25,155 nt of DNA from JBBQSF01 sp038214085. Lineage in GTDB: Bacteria; Bacteroidota; Bacteroidia; Bacteroidales; CG2-30-32-10. Shown in pieces: positions 7,733-15,436 of the stretch (positions within the stretch are counted from its first letter, which is position 1; every line of letters starts with the position of its first letter). The translations under genes were made by a program, and so were the position numbers. The stretch is taken from assembly GCA_038214085.1 (NCBI GenBank), contig JBBQSF010000030.1, forward strand, positions 1 through 25,155. The letters run 5' to 3'. The notes below the pieces were generated by a model that was not told the DNA's origin, did not search any database, and worked only from the letters and a program-made list of their open reading frames with translations.

Positions 7733-9217
7733 TTAGTATTTTCCAATAGGACTTCCCACCCTGGTCATTGCACAACGGAATCCGATATAATCAGTTGATA
7801 AAGATTGATCAAGGAATCTGCGTGTGCCTGCAACCATCCAATAAGCTCTGTCCTTCCAAGAACCGCCTTTGTATACACGGGCTTTATCATTAAGCATTGA
7901 AGATACAGAATAATCATACATCAATTTTGAACTTCCTGTAATACTGTCTAATTCGGGAGGAGTTAACCAGTCAGTTGTAATTGTTGAAGTAAAGTCTCCA
8001 TCAAGATAGTTGATGTTGTCGGCTTGTCTGTAATTTCTTCTTCCGGAAGCATCTTCTAAGGACACTGGTTCCCATGTAATTTTACCAAGTGTATCTTTTT
8101 CCTGAATATTGTTTTCATCATCTAGTGTTTTTGTTGTGAAAACATTACCACGATAAGGATTGAAATCGCTAATGTCTTCAGGAGAAAGGGTTCTATAAAC
8201 ATCCATAACCCATTCGCTAACATTTCCTGACATGTTATATAAACCATAATCGTTAGGCCAGTAAGAAAAAACAGGTGCTGGAATATCAGCGGCATCGTTG
8301 AGTTTACCTGCAACCCCCATGTTGTCACCGCGACCACGTTTGAAGTTGGCAACAAAATCACCGAGATTTTTATCTGCATCAGTTCTGGTAACGTGACCAT
8401 TCCAAGGATATAATCTTCTTTCAACAACGCGTTCGTAAATGGTATTGCCAATTAAACCAAGCGAAGCGTATTCCCATTCTGCTTCTGTTGGCAGGCGATA
8501 TTTTGGTAATAAAATTCCATCTTCCATACGAACTTTCCGGGTTCCTTGTCCGTTAGGATTCAGATCGATAAGATCATTTTTTACAAGACCTTCGTATTGT
8601 CCTGCAAGATATGCTTCAGTATTAAAGTTTTCTTCGTTGGATTGACTTGGATCCATCTTGAGGATTCCTTCGCGAATTAATATATATTCATTAACACGGT
8701 CGGTGCGCCACGCGCAATAATCATTTGCTTGTAACCAGCTAACTCCTACAACAGGATAATCTCTGTATGCTGGGTGACGAAGGTAAAGTTCGACCAAAGG
8801 TTCATTATAAGCTAACTTATCTCTCCAAACCAGTGTATCAGGTAATGCTTTTTTATAAACTTCAGGATAGTCAACACCAAATACTCTTCTTAACCAATAT
8901 AGGTATTCTAGCCAGTCGAGATTCTTAACTTCGGTTTCATCCATATAAAAAGATGAAACGGTAACTCTGCGAGGAACGTTGTTCCAATCGTAAAGTACGT
9001 CTTGTTCGGTTCTACCCATTGAGTATGTACCACCTTCAATGAGAATTAATCCGGGGCCGGTTTCTTGTTCTTCGTAAGGTACAACTTCAAAACCACCGTT
9101 TTTAGGCTGGTTGTATTCCCATCCTGTAGTAGATGATTGGTCTTTTTTGCAGCCTACAGTAAAAAGAACTGCCGCAACTGCAATAAATTTTGTAATATTT
9201 GCTGTGTTCCTTATCAT
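7733..9217 (-). CDS. gldJ: Gliding motility / T9SS lipoprotein GldJ
   Basis: The product (494 residues) is a lipoprotein with a formylglycine-generating-enzyme-like (FGE-sulfatase) fold. GldJ is needed for gliding and for T9SS function in Flavobacterium johnsoniae. A hydrophobic leader ends in a lipobox with Cys at residue 23 (FTVGC). The domain starts at about residue 55 with ILIEGGTYSMGRTEQD. It continues with YDWNNVP, FYMDETEVKN, PALPDTLVWR-like ALPDTLVWRDKLAYNE, DYPVVGVSWLQANDYCAWR and YRLPTEAEWEYA (about 240-251), and ends with NMSGNVSEWVMDVY, YKGGSWKD and GFRCAM. The DWNN, DTLVWR and GVSWLQA motifs point to GldJ and not to its paralogue GldK. It is the last gene after two porP genes, 36 bp downstream of the second, and ends before a strong hairpin. 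In F. johnsoniae gldJ also lies beside porU and porV, as far as I recall, which supports the call. Confidence 0.88.
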   Translation of the reverse strand: MIRNTANITKFIAVAAVLFTVGCKKDQSSTTGWEYNQPKNGGFEVVPYEEQETGPGLILIEGGTYSMGRTEQDVLYDWNNVPRRVTVSSFYMDETEVKNLDWLEYLYWLRRVFGVDYPEVYKKALPDTLVWRDKLAYNEPLVELYLRHPAYRDYPVVGVSWLQANDYCAWRTDRVNEYILIREGILKMDPSQSNEENFNTEAYLAGQYEGLVKNDLIDLNPNGQGTRKVRMEDGILLPKYRLPTEAEWEYASLGLIGNTIYERVVERRLYPWNGHVTRTDADKNLGDFVANFKRGRGDNMGVAGKLNDAADIPAPVFSYWPNDYGLYNMSGNVSEWVMDVYRTLSPEDISDFNPYRGNVFTTKTLDDENNIQEKDTLGKITWEPVSLEDASGRRNYRQADNINYLDGDFTSTITTDWLTPPELDSITGSSKLMYDYSVSSMLNDKARVYKGGSWKDRAYWMVAGTRRFLDQSLSTDYIGFRCAMTRVGSPIGKY

Positions 9218-9253
9218 ATAATTTGATTTTCGGTTAAATATCTGTTTAAATAA

Positions 9254-10234
9254 CTAAAATGAAGGACAATTTATTGCCCTAATTCTTTTTTTCTTGGGTT
9301 TGCAGCCGAATTGCATGGCAAAAGAAACTTCATGAGCTCCACCAGAAGCGTTACTTAATTTGGAAACAGTAACATCATAACTGTAACCAATTTTTACAAC
9401 ACTCGTCTGAATTCCAATTAAAGCTATAAATGCATCAGGATTATCAAATCCCTGACGGAACCAAACACCACCCACTAAAGGATATTTGTTAAAATACATC
9501 CCATAGTTTAATTGTTCAAAATCTCCCTGTTTCATAAACAAGAGGTTTGGTGAAATGGTTGGATCTTCTATTTTTCTTCTCCTGCGATGTTGCTGAAGGT
9601 CAATGATACCACCTATATGAGCAGTAATTTTCATTGGTAATTTGCTAACAGAGAAAAACCCTTCGTTTGGTTCAGTTAAATGGTGAACGGCAACTCCGCC
9701 ATATATACTTTCGCCATAACCAAGAATACCCGCTGCAAAATCAGCAGTTCCCTTTGTTAAATCTCCTGGTTTGGTTTCCTGTGTGTAATAAACGAAGCCG
9801 TAACGTGGATCGATTTGATCGCCGAAAGTTAGCTTTTCCCAATCTATACTCTTCTGAAAATATGATGCTTGAAACCCAGCTTTAATAGAGAAAAACCGAC
9901 TTACTTGTAATCTGTAAGAATACACTCCACTAATAATGTTTGTGTTTAATGTTCCTTCACCAGCTTTATCTGTTATAAATGAAAGGCCTACACCACCGGA
10001 TAAGTTATCAACGTGTTGATCAAATGATGCTGAGTATGTAACATAGGAGCCAGATATTGACGGCCATTGGTTACGGTAATTCATAATTATTCGCGGACAA
10101 ACAGATGTACCAGCAAATGCCGGATTAAGATAAACCGGATTGGCATAATATTGCGAAAAGTGAGGGTCTTGAGAATAACTTGTCATCCCGCCCGCAAGCA
10201 ATAAAATAAATGAGAATAGTATTTTTCTAATCAT
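9254..10234 (-). CDS. PorP/SprF family T9SS outer-membrane protein (second of a tandem pair)
   Basis: This 326-residue protein belongs to the PorP/SprF family of outer-membrane beta-barrels of the type IX system; members often serve particular substrates or adhesins. A signal peptide covers about residues 1-21. The mature N-terminus carries the family hallmark DPHFSQYYANPVYLNPAFAG, and the protein ends in the equally typical CKPKKKRIRAINCPSF. In between, alternating strands rich in Tyr, Gly and Phe fit a small barrel, with the motifs NYRNQWP, YGGVAVHHLT and ISPNLLFMKQ. It is plainly a paralogue of the gene at 10423-11418, to which it aligns from end to end. It lies 36 bp before gldJ, so both are probably on one transcript. 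Family members are numerous in Bacteroidota genomes, so I give no single-gene symbol. Confidence 0.88.
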   Translation of the reverse strand: MIRKILFSFILLLAGGMTSYSQDPHFSQYYANPVYLNPAFAGTSVCPRIIMNYRNQWPSISGSYVTYSASFDQHVDNLSGGVGLSFITDKAGEGTLNTNIISGVYSYRLQVSRFFSIKAGFQASYFQKSIDWEKLTFGDQIDPRYGFVYYTQETKPGDLTKGTADFAAGILGYGESIYGGVAVHHLTEPNEGFFSVSKLPMKITAHIGGIIDLQQHRRRRKIEDPTISPNLLFMKQGDFEQLNYGMYFNKYPLVGGVWFRQGFDNPDAFIALIGIQTSVVKIGYSYDVTVSKLSNASGGAHEVSFAMQFGCKPKKKRIRAINCPSF

Positions 10235-10422
10235 AAAAGCTACGTGTGTAGTAAATACTTTTATTAGAGTTTACAATATTACAAATTATTTTTTAATTCT
10301 ATGCCATGTTTTTTTATAGACATTAAAAATTAATATGCAAAAATCTCTATCTTAAGAATTTACAATTTATACCATTTTCTTAAAATAAAGTTTCAAATAT
10401 CGTATAATTTTTTTTAATAAAA

Positions 10423-11418
10423 CTAAAATGATGGACAATTTATTGTACGGATACGTTTTTTCTTTGGTTTACAGCCGAATTGGAAACCCATAGAAACTTC
10501 GTGGGATCCGCCGCTGGCATTGCTTAGTTTGGAAACTGTAACATCGTAACTGTAGCCCATTTTAAAAATAGAAGTCTGAATTCCAATTAACGCAATAAAA
10601 GCATCTGGGTTGTCAAATCCTTGACGGAACCATAACCCACCTACCAATGGATATTTATTAAAATACAATCCATAATTTAATTCTTCGAAATCCTGTTGTT
10701 TCATGAAAAGAATATTTGGAGAAATGGTTGGATCTTCAATTCTTCTTCGTTTTGAGTTGCCTTGAAGATTGATTATGCCACCAGCGTGAACTGTAATTTT
10801 TGTAGGTAATTTGCTTGGAGTGATAAAACCTTCGTTGGGTTGAGTGAGATGGTGAACAGCCACACCGCCATAAACACTTTCTCCATAAGCAAGTATGCCA
10901 GCAGAAAAATCAACTCCACCTACTTTTTGATTGTATTCTCCATTTGGAGGAGTATCATGGGTATTGTTAACAAAACCATATTTAGGATTAATCATATCGC
11001 CAAAAGTGAGTTTGGTCCAGTCGAGTTTCTTTTGAAAGTAAGAAGCCTGAAAGCCCATTTTTATTGAAAATGTTCTGTTAACTTGCATTCTATATGAATA
11101 AACGCCACTTACAATATTTGTTTTAAGCGTTCCTTCTCCTGCATCATCAGCATTAAACATTAAGGCAACACCACCTGACAGATTTTCAATATGCTGATCG
11201 TAAGAAGCGCTATACGAAGCATAAGATCCGGCAATTGATGGCCATTGATTCCTGTAATTGAGTATTGCCCGAGGGCAAAGTCCGGTGCCTGCAAAAGCAG
11301 GATTAAGGTAAACCGGATTGGCATAATATTGCGAAAAATGAATATCTTGTGCGTATAATGCTTCGAAAGAGTTAGATAACGCAAAAAATACAATAAATGC
11401 AAGTATATGTTTTCTCAT
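10423..11418 (-). CDS. PorP/SprF family T9SS outer-membrane protein (first of a tandem pair)
   Basis: This 331-residue paralogue of the next gene downstream has a signal peptide (about residues 1-23, ending LYAQ), the hallmark DIHFSQYYANPVYLNPAFAG, and a C-terminus CKPKKKRIRTINCPSF. It aligns with its neighbour along its whole length. The clearest difference is a slightly longer loop near residues 150-170 (around PPNGEYNQKVGG). Most other substitutions are conservative, which fits two copies both under selection. It is the first gene of the leftward T9SS run and starts opposite the rightward porU genes; the -7 element at 11467-11474 lies 49 bp upstream. A gap of 188 bp separates the two copies, with no clear terminator or promoter in it. 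Its role should be in the outer-membrane T9SS complex or in moving a specific set of substrates. Confidence 0.88.
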   Translation of the reverse strand: MRKHILAFIVFFALSNSFEALYAQDIHFSQYYANPVYLNPAFAGTGLCPRAILNYRNQWPSIAGSYASYSASYDQHIENLSGGVALMFNADDAGEGTLKTNIVSGVYSYRMQVNRTFSIKMGFQASYFQKKLDWTKLTFGDMINPKYGFVNNTHDTPPNGEYNQKVGGVDFSAGILAYGESVYGGVAVHHLTQPNEGFITPSKLPTKITVHAGGIINLQGNSKRRRIEDPTISPNILFMKQQDFEELNYGLYFNKYPLVGGLWFRQGFDNPDAFIALIGIQTSIFKMGYSYDVTVSKLSNASGGSHEVSMGFQFGCKPKKKRIRTINCPSF

Positions 11419-11466
11419 ATTTATTAGATTAAACCCTATTTTATTTAAATTAAAGCTACAATTTTA

Positions 11467-11474
11467 CAAAAATA
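11467..11474 (-). promoter_or_regulatory. Putative -7 element for the leftward porP-porP-gldJ genes
   Basis: On the minus strand this reads TATTTTTG, a match to the Bacteroidota -7 consensus TAnnTTTG, 49 bp before the porP start. It shares bases with an opposite-facing element at 11473-11480. No TTG is seen at the usual -33 distance, so the support is partial. Confidence 0.4.
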
Positions 11475-11480
11475 TATTTG
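11473..11480 (+). promoter_or_regulatory. Putative -7 element for the rightward porU genes
   Basis: The plus strand reads TATATTTG, a match to the TAnnTTTG consensus, 99 bp before the porU ATG. It would give a 5' leader of roughly 90 bases. The same eight bases occur before porV at 18920. A -33 TTG is missing at the expected distance. Confidence 0.4.
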
Positions 11481-11579
11481 TTCGAGCAAATAATTTCGAC
11501 TTTTTTTTACAATAGGTTTATTATTTTGACGTTATTATTTACTTTTACTGAACAAAAGTTTTTATCAATACTACTTAAA

Positions 11580-14500
11580 ATGTATAAACGTATCTGTATT
11601 GTTTTTCTTTTATTATTATCACATTTCGCATTTTCCCAAACTGTATCAAAAAAAATTACGATTAACTGGGAAGGTATAAAAAAGATATATCCATCTTTAG
11701 GTGATTCTGTTCAATATCTGTCTTTTACAAATGTATCGTATGATGCGCAAAAGGGTCAGATGCCTGTTTATTCGGCTATTCTTCCCGGAATCAATTCTAA
11801 CATAGGAGAAATTTATATTAAAGGTCAGGTTTATGTTGAGTTAAATGATCAGGAGGCTGCTGTATTAAGTAAATATAAGAACGATATTCCTTTAGAAATT
11901 AATTCAGCAAATGTTACAACTGTTTATCAAAAAAAACTCCCTTACACTTCTTATAGTTTTGTGCCTTTCAGATTGAATGAAACAAACAGAAAATATGAAA
12001 GACTTACCGAATTTGAAATTGTAAAAGTTCCATCAGTTGAAAAAAAACAGGCTAAGGGAACCACGGAATATGCTTCCAATTCAGTGCTCTCAACAGGTAA
12101 ATGGTACAAAATTGCTGTTTCTGCTTCTGGAATTTACAAGCTGACATATAATGATATTGTTTCAATGGGTTTGACTGTTTCAGACCCTCGTAACATAAGG
12201 ATTTACGGAAATGGTGGCGGAATTCTGCCTGAGAATAATAGCGCTCCGAGAATTGACGACCTTTATGAAAATGCCATTTTTGTTTATGGTGAATCCGATG
12301 GCAGTTTTGACCCCAGTGATTATATATTGTTTTATGGTGAAGGGCCTGTTAAGTGGTCATTTACCGTTGCAGATTCTGCCTTTCATCACCAAACCAACTA
12401 TTATTCTGACATTACTCCTTATTTTGTTACCTGCGATCTTGGCTCGGGAAAAAGGGTGAGTTCACAGGCTTCAACTTTTGATGTCGCCAATTTTAATGTT
12501 TCCAATTTTAATGATTACCAGTGTCATGAAAAAGATTCTGTAAACCTTGTAAAATCAGGAAAAGAATGGTATGGCGAAAATTTTGATATCCTTACTTCAT
12601 ACACTTTCAAATTCCCATTTCAGAATATTGTTGCGAATTCAAAAGCTAAAATTAAATTTTCAATTGCAGCTAGAAATACTTCTCAAAGTAATTTTACTGT
12701 TAATGCCAATGGAACAATTTCAACAGCCTATGTGCAACCATACAGCGGCGAACATCAGTATGCTACCGAAACCACTCAGAACTTCAGCTTAACAAATTCA
12801 AACTCCGACATTACTGTTTCAATTACCAAAAACACTGCAAATGCTGTTGGTTGGCTGAATTATATTGATGTTAATGTACTTAGAAATCTAAGTTTGTCGG
12901 GCAATCAGACTATTTTCAGAAATATTAAAAGTGTTGCCGCCGGAAATGTAAGTGAATTCTTAATTGACAATGTTACTGCTGATTCAAAAGTTTGGGAAAT
13001 TACAAATTCAATAAACGTAAAAGAACAGCAGGTCTTACTTGCCGGAAATTCGCTGAAATTCAGACTCCATACAGATACTTTGAGAGAATTTATTGTGTTC
13101 AGCGGATCAAATTTTTCATCTCCTCAGAAACTAGGTCTTGTCGAAAACCAGAATTTACATGCACTTTCTGCGGTAGATTTAATCATTGTTTCTCACCCTG
13201 ATTTCCTTTCAGAAGCAGCACGCCTGGCCTCAATTCATTATAATGTTGATAATTATTCTTACGTAATAACTACACCTCAAAAAATATACAATGAGTTTTC
13301 TTCTGGGAAGCCAGATATTACTGCAATTAAGGATTTTGTGAAGATGTTTTACGATAAAGCAAATTCAGCAGGCGATTTACCTAAATATCTGTTGTTGTTT
13401 GGCGATGCTTCATACGATTATAAAAACAGGATCAATGAAAATACCAATTTGGTTCCAACTTATCAGTCGCCTTTAGCTCTTGATTATGCTGGATCTTACG
13501 CTTCAGATGATATATTTGGATTTCTGGATCCCAGCGAGGGGCCATCGCTCCCAAGTATGTTGGACATCGGAATTGGACGATTTCCTGTGAAAACACTGGA
13601 TGAAGCTTCTTCTATGGTTGATAAAGTAGCAAAATATACCGAACATGTTAGGCCTGCAATTACTACCAATGGATGCTCAGCAGATGCCGTTTTTTCTCCA
13701 GGCGACTGGCGAAATATGATTTGTTTTGTAGCCGACGATGAAGAAGGAAACAGTTTTGTAACTACCACTGAATCATTCTCTACATATATAGATACTACAA
13801 TGGCATTAAACAATTATAATATTGATAAAATATATGCCGATTCTTATGTGCAGCAAACCGGTGCAGGCGGACAAAGATATCCCGATGTTAATCTTGCCAT
13901 TAATAAACGTGTGGAAAAAGGCGCTTTAATCATTAATTATGTTGGTCATGGAGGCGAAGTGGGCTGGGCACTGGAACGTATTCTGGAAGTTTCTGATATT
14001 AAAAGCTGGAGTAATATAAATAATATGCCCTTATTTGTTACTGCTACCTGCGAATTCAGCCGCTTTGATGATCCCGTGCGAACATCGGCAGGCGAATATG
14101 TACTGCTTAATGAAAACGGAGGAGGAATTGCGTTATTTACTACTTCCCGTTTGGCATGGACAGGAAGCAACGAAACATTAAACAGGAATTTTTATACTTA
14201 TGCCTTAAAAAAATACGGCGCGGCTTACCCTACATTGGGCGAATTGGTTATGCTTTCGAAAAACGCGGGCGGTTTTATAAATGATAATATCAAAAACTTT
14301 GTGTTGCTCGGCGATCCTGCCTTAAAATTATGTTATCCCGAAAATACGGTTGCTACAACAATGATTAATCAGCATATTGCTGGAAGCATTGCTGATACGC
14401 TTAAAGCATTTGATAAAGTTGCCGTTTCCGGAATTGTCCAGAACGAAATTGGCGTAAAACTAACAGACTTTAATGGAATAATAACACCTACAGTTTATGA

Positions 14501-15428
14501 TAAAAAAGCGCTGACATCAACTCTTGGAAACGACCCCACAAGCCCGATAAAAAATTACCTGATACAAAAGAATATTCTATACAAAGGTAAGGTGAGTGTG
14601 ACCAACGGTGACTTTTCTTTTACATTCATTGTTCCTAAAGATATTGCTTACAATTATGGCATAGGAAGAATTAGTTATTATGCCGAAGACGGTTTAACTG
14701 ACGCATCGGGATTTTACGAAAACCAAAAATTTATTATTGGAGGTTCAGGGATCAATTCCACTAATGACACCCGGGGTCCACAAATTTGTTTGTACCTAAA
14801 TGATTCTTCTTTTGTAAATAATGGAATTACCAACGAAAAGCCCATTTTGCTCGCTTACCTTGTTGATTCAAGTGGTATTAATACTGTGGGCAATGGAATC
14901 GGACATGATATTGTTGCCACAATTGACAATGCCACCGAAGGTCAGATAATTTTAAACGACTATTATCAAGCCGATCTGAATAGTTATCAAAGCGGAACTA
15001 TTCGTTACAAGTTAGATAAACTTGAAGAAGGTGCACACACCCTGACGTTGAAAGTTTGGGATATTTATAACAATTCATCCGAAGCTACACTTGATTTTGT
15101 TGTACAGAAAGAAGAGGAAATGGCTCTGAAACATGTTTTCAATTATCCCAATCCTTTTACAACTCATACTTCCTTTTTCTTTGAGCATAACCAGCCCTGC
15201 TGCGGACTGTTAGTGCAAATTCAGATTTTTACAATTACCGGAAAATTAATTAAAACTATTGCCAAAGAAGTTCAGACCACTGGCTTCAGAGCAGATCCTA
15301 TTGAATGGGATGGCCTTGATGATTTTGGAGATAATATCGGAAAAGGTGTTTATATTTACAAACTCAAAGTTCAGACTCAGGATGGATCATCGGCTGAAAA
15401 AATTGAAAAGCTTGTAATTATTAAATAA
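11580..15428 (+). CDS. porU: Type IX secretion system sortase PorU (full-length copy)
   Basis: PorU is the cell-surface sortase of the T9SS attachment complex: it cuts the C-terminal sorting domain off arriving proteins and helps to anchor them to lipopolysaccharide. This copy has 1282 residues: a signal peptide (1-20, MYKRICIVFLLLLSHFAFSQ), an N-terminal region (about 21-165) that resembles a propeptide domain, then a core starting with NSVLSTGKWYKI (167). The gingipain-type C25 peptidase domain follows, with catalytic His790 in YVGHGG and Cys824 in ATCEFSRFDDP, 34 residues apart as in gingipains. Ig-like domains and a C-terminal sorting-type domain with YPNPF and YIYKLK end the protein. I chose the ATG at 11580 because it starts a perfect signal peptide; the frame is open further upstream to a TTG at 11478, but that codon lies in the presumed promoter. 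A second porU-like gene follows after 8 bp. Confidence 0.9.
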   Translation: MYKRICIVFLLLLSHFAFSQTVSKKITINWEGIKKIYPSLGDSVQYLSFTNVSYDAQKGQMPVYSAILPGINSNIGEIYIKGQVYVELNDQEAAVLSKYKNDIPLEINSANVTTVYQKKLPYTSYSFVPFRLNETNRKYERLTEFEIVKVPSVEKKQAKGTTEYASNSVLSTGKWYKIAVSASGIYKLTYNDIVSMGLTVSDPRNIRIYGNGGGILPENNSAPRIDDLYENAIFVYGESDGSFDPSDYILFYGEGPVKWSFTVADSAFHHQTNYYSDITPYFVTCDLGSGKRVSSQASTFDVANFNVSNFNDYQCHEKDSVNLVKSGKEWYGENFDILTSYTFKFPFQNIVANSKAKIKFSIAARNTSQSNFTVNANGTISTAYVQPYSGEHQYATETTQNFSLTNSNSDITVSITKNTANAVGWLNYIDVNVLRNLSLSGNQTIFRNIKSVAAGNVSEFLIDNVTADSKVWEITNSINVKEQQVLLAGNSLKFRLHTDTLREFIVFSGSNFSSPQKLGLVENQNLHALSAVDLIIVSHPDFLSEAARLASIHYNVDNYSYVITTPQKIYNEFSSGKPDITAIKDFVKMFYDKANSAGDLPKYLLLFGDASYDYKNRINENTNLVPTYQSPLALDYAGSYASDDIFGFLDPSEGPSLPSMLDIGIGRFPVKTLDEASSMVDKVAKYTEHVRPAITTNGCSADAVFSPGDWRNMICFVADDEEGNSFVTTTESFSTYIDTTMALNNYNIDKIYADSYVQQTGAGGQRYPDVNLAINKRVEKGALIINYVGHGGEVGWALERILEVSDIKSWSNINNMPLFVTATCEFSRFDDPVRTSAGEYVLLNENGGGIALFTTSRLAWTGSNETLNRNFYTYALKKYGAAYPTLGELVMLSKNAGGFINDNIKNFVLLGDPALKLCYPENTVATTMINQHIAGSIADTLKAFDKVAVSGIVQNEIGVKLTDFNGIITPTVYDKKALTSTLGNDPTSPIKNYLIQKNILYKGKVSVTNGDFSFTFIVPKDIAYNYGIGRISYYAEDGLTDASGFYENQKFIIGGSGINSTNDTRGPQICLYLNDSSFVNNGITNEKPILLAYLVDSSGINTVGNGIGHDIVATIDNATEGQIILNDYYQADLNSYQSGTIRYKLDKLEEGAHTLTLKVWDIYNNSSEATLDFVVQKEEEMALKHVFNYPNPFTTHTSFFFEHNQPCCGLLVQIQIFTITGKLIKTIAKEVQTTGFRADPIEWDGLDDFGDNIGKGVYIYKLKVQTQDGSSAEKIEKLVIIK

Positions 15429-15436
15429 AGTACCTG

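Noticed and set aside
11478..11579. Upstream extension of porU to a TTG codon at 11478, adding 34 residues
   Set aside because: The ATG at 11580 begins a perfect signal peptide. The extension would put a hydrophobic stretch before it, and the TTG lies within the putative -7 element.
13496..14170. Open frames on the minus strand inside porU (13496-13813 and 13946-14170)
   Set aside because: They lie entirely within a well-supported gene on the other strand, resemble no family and have no start context.
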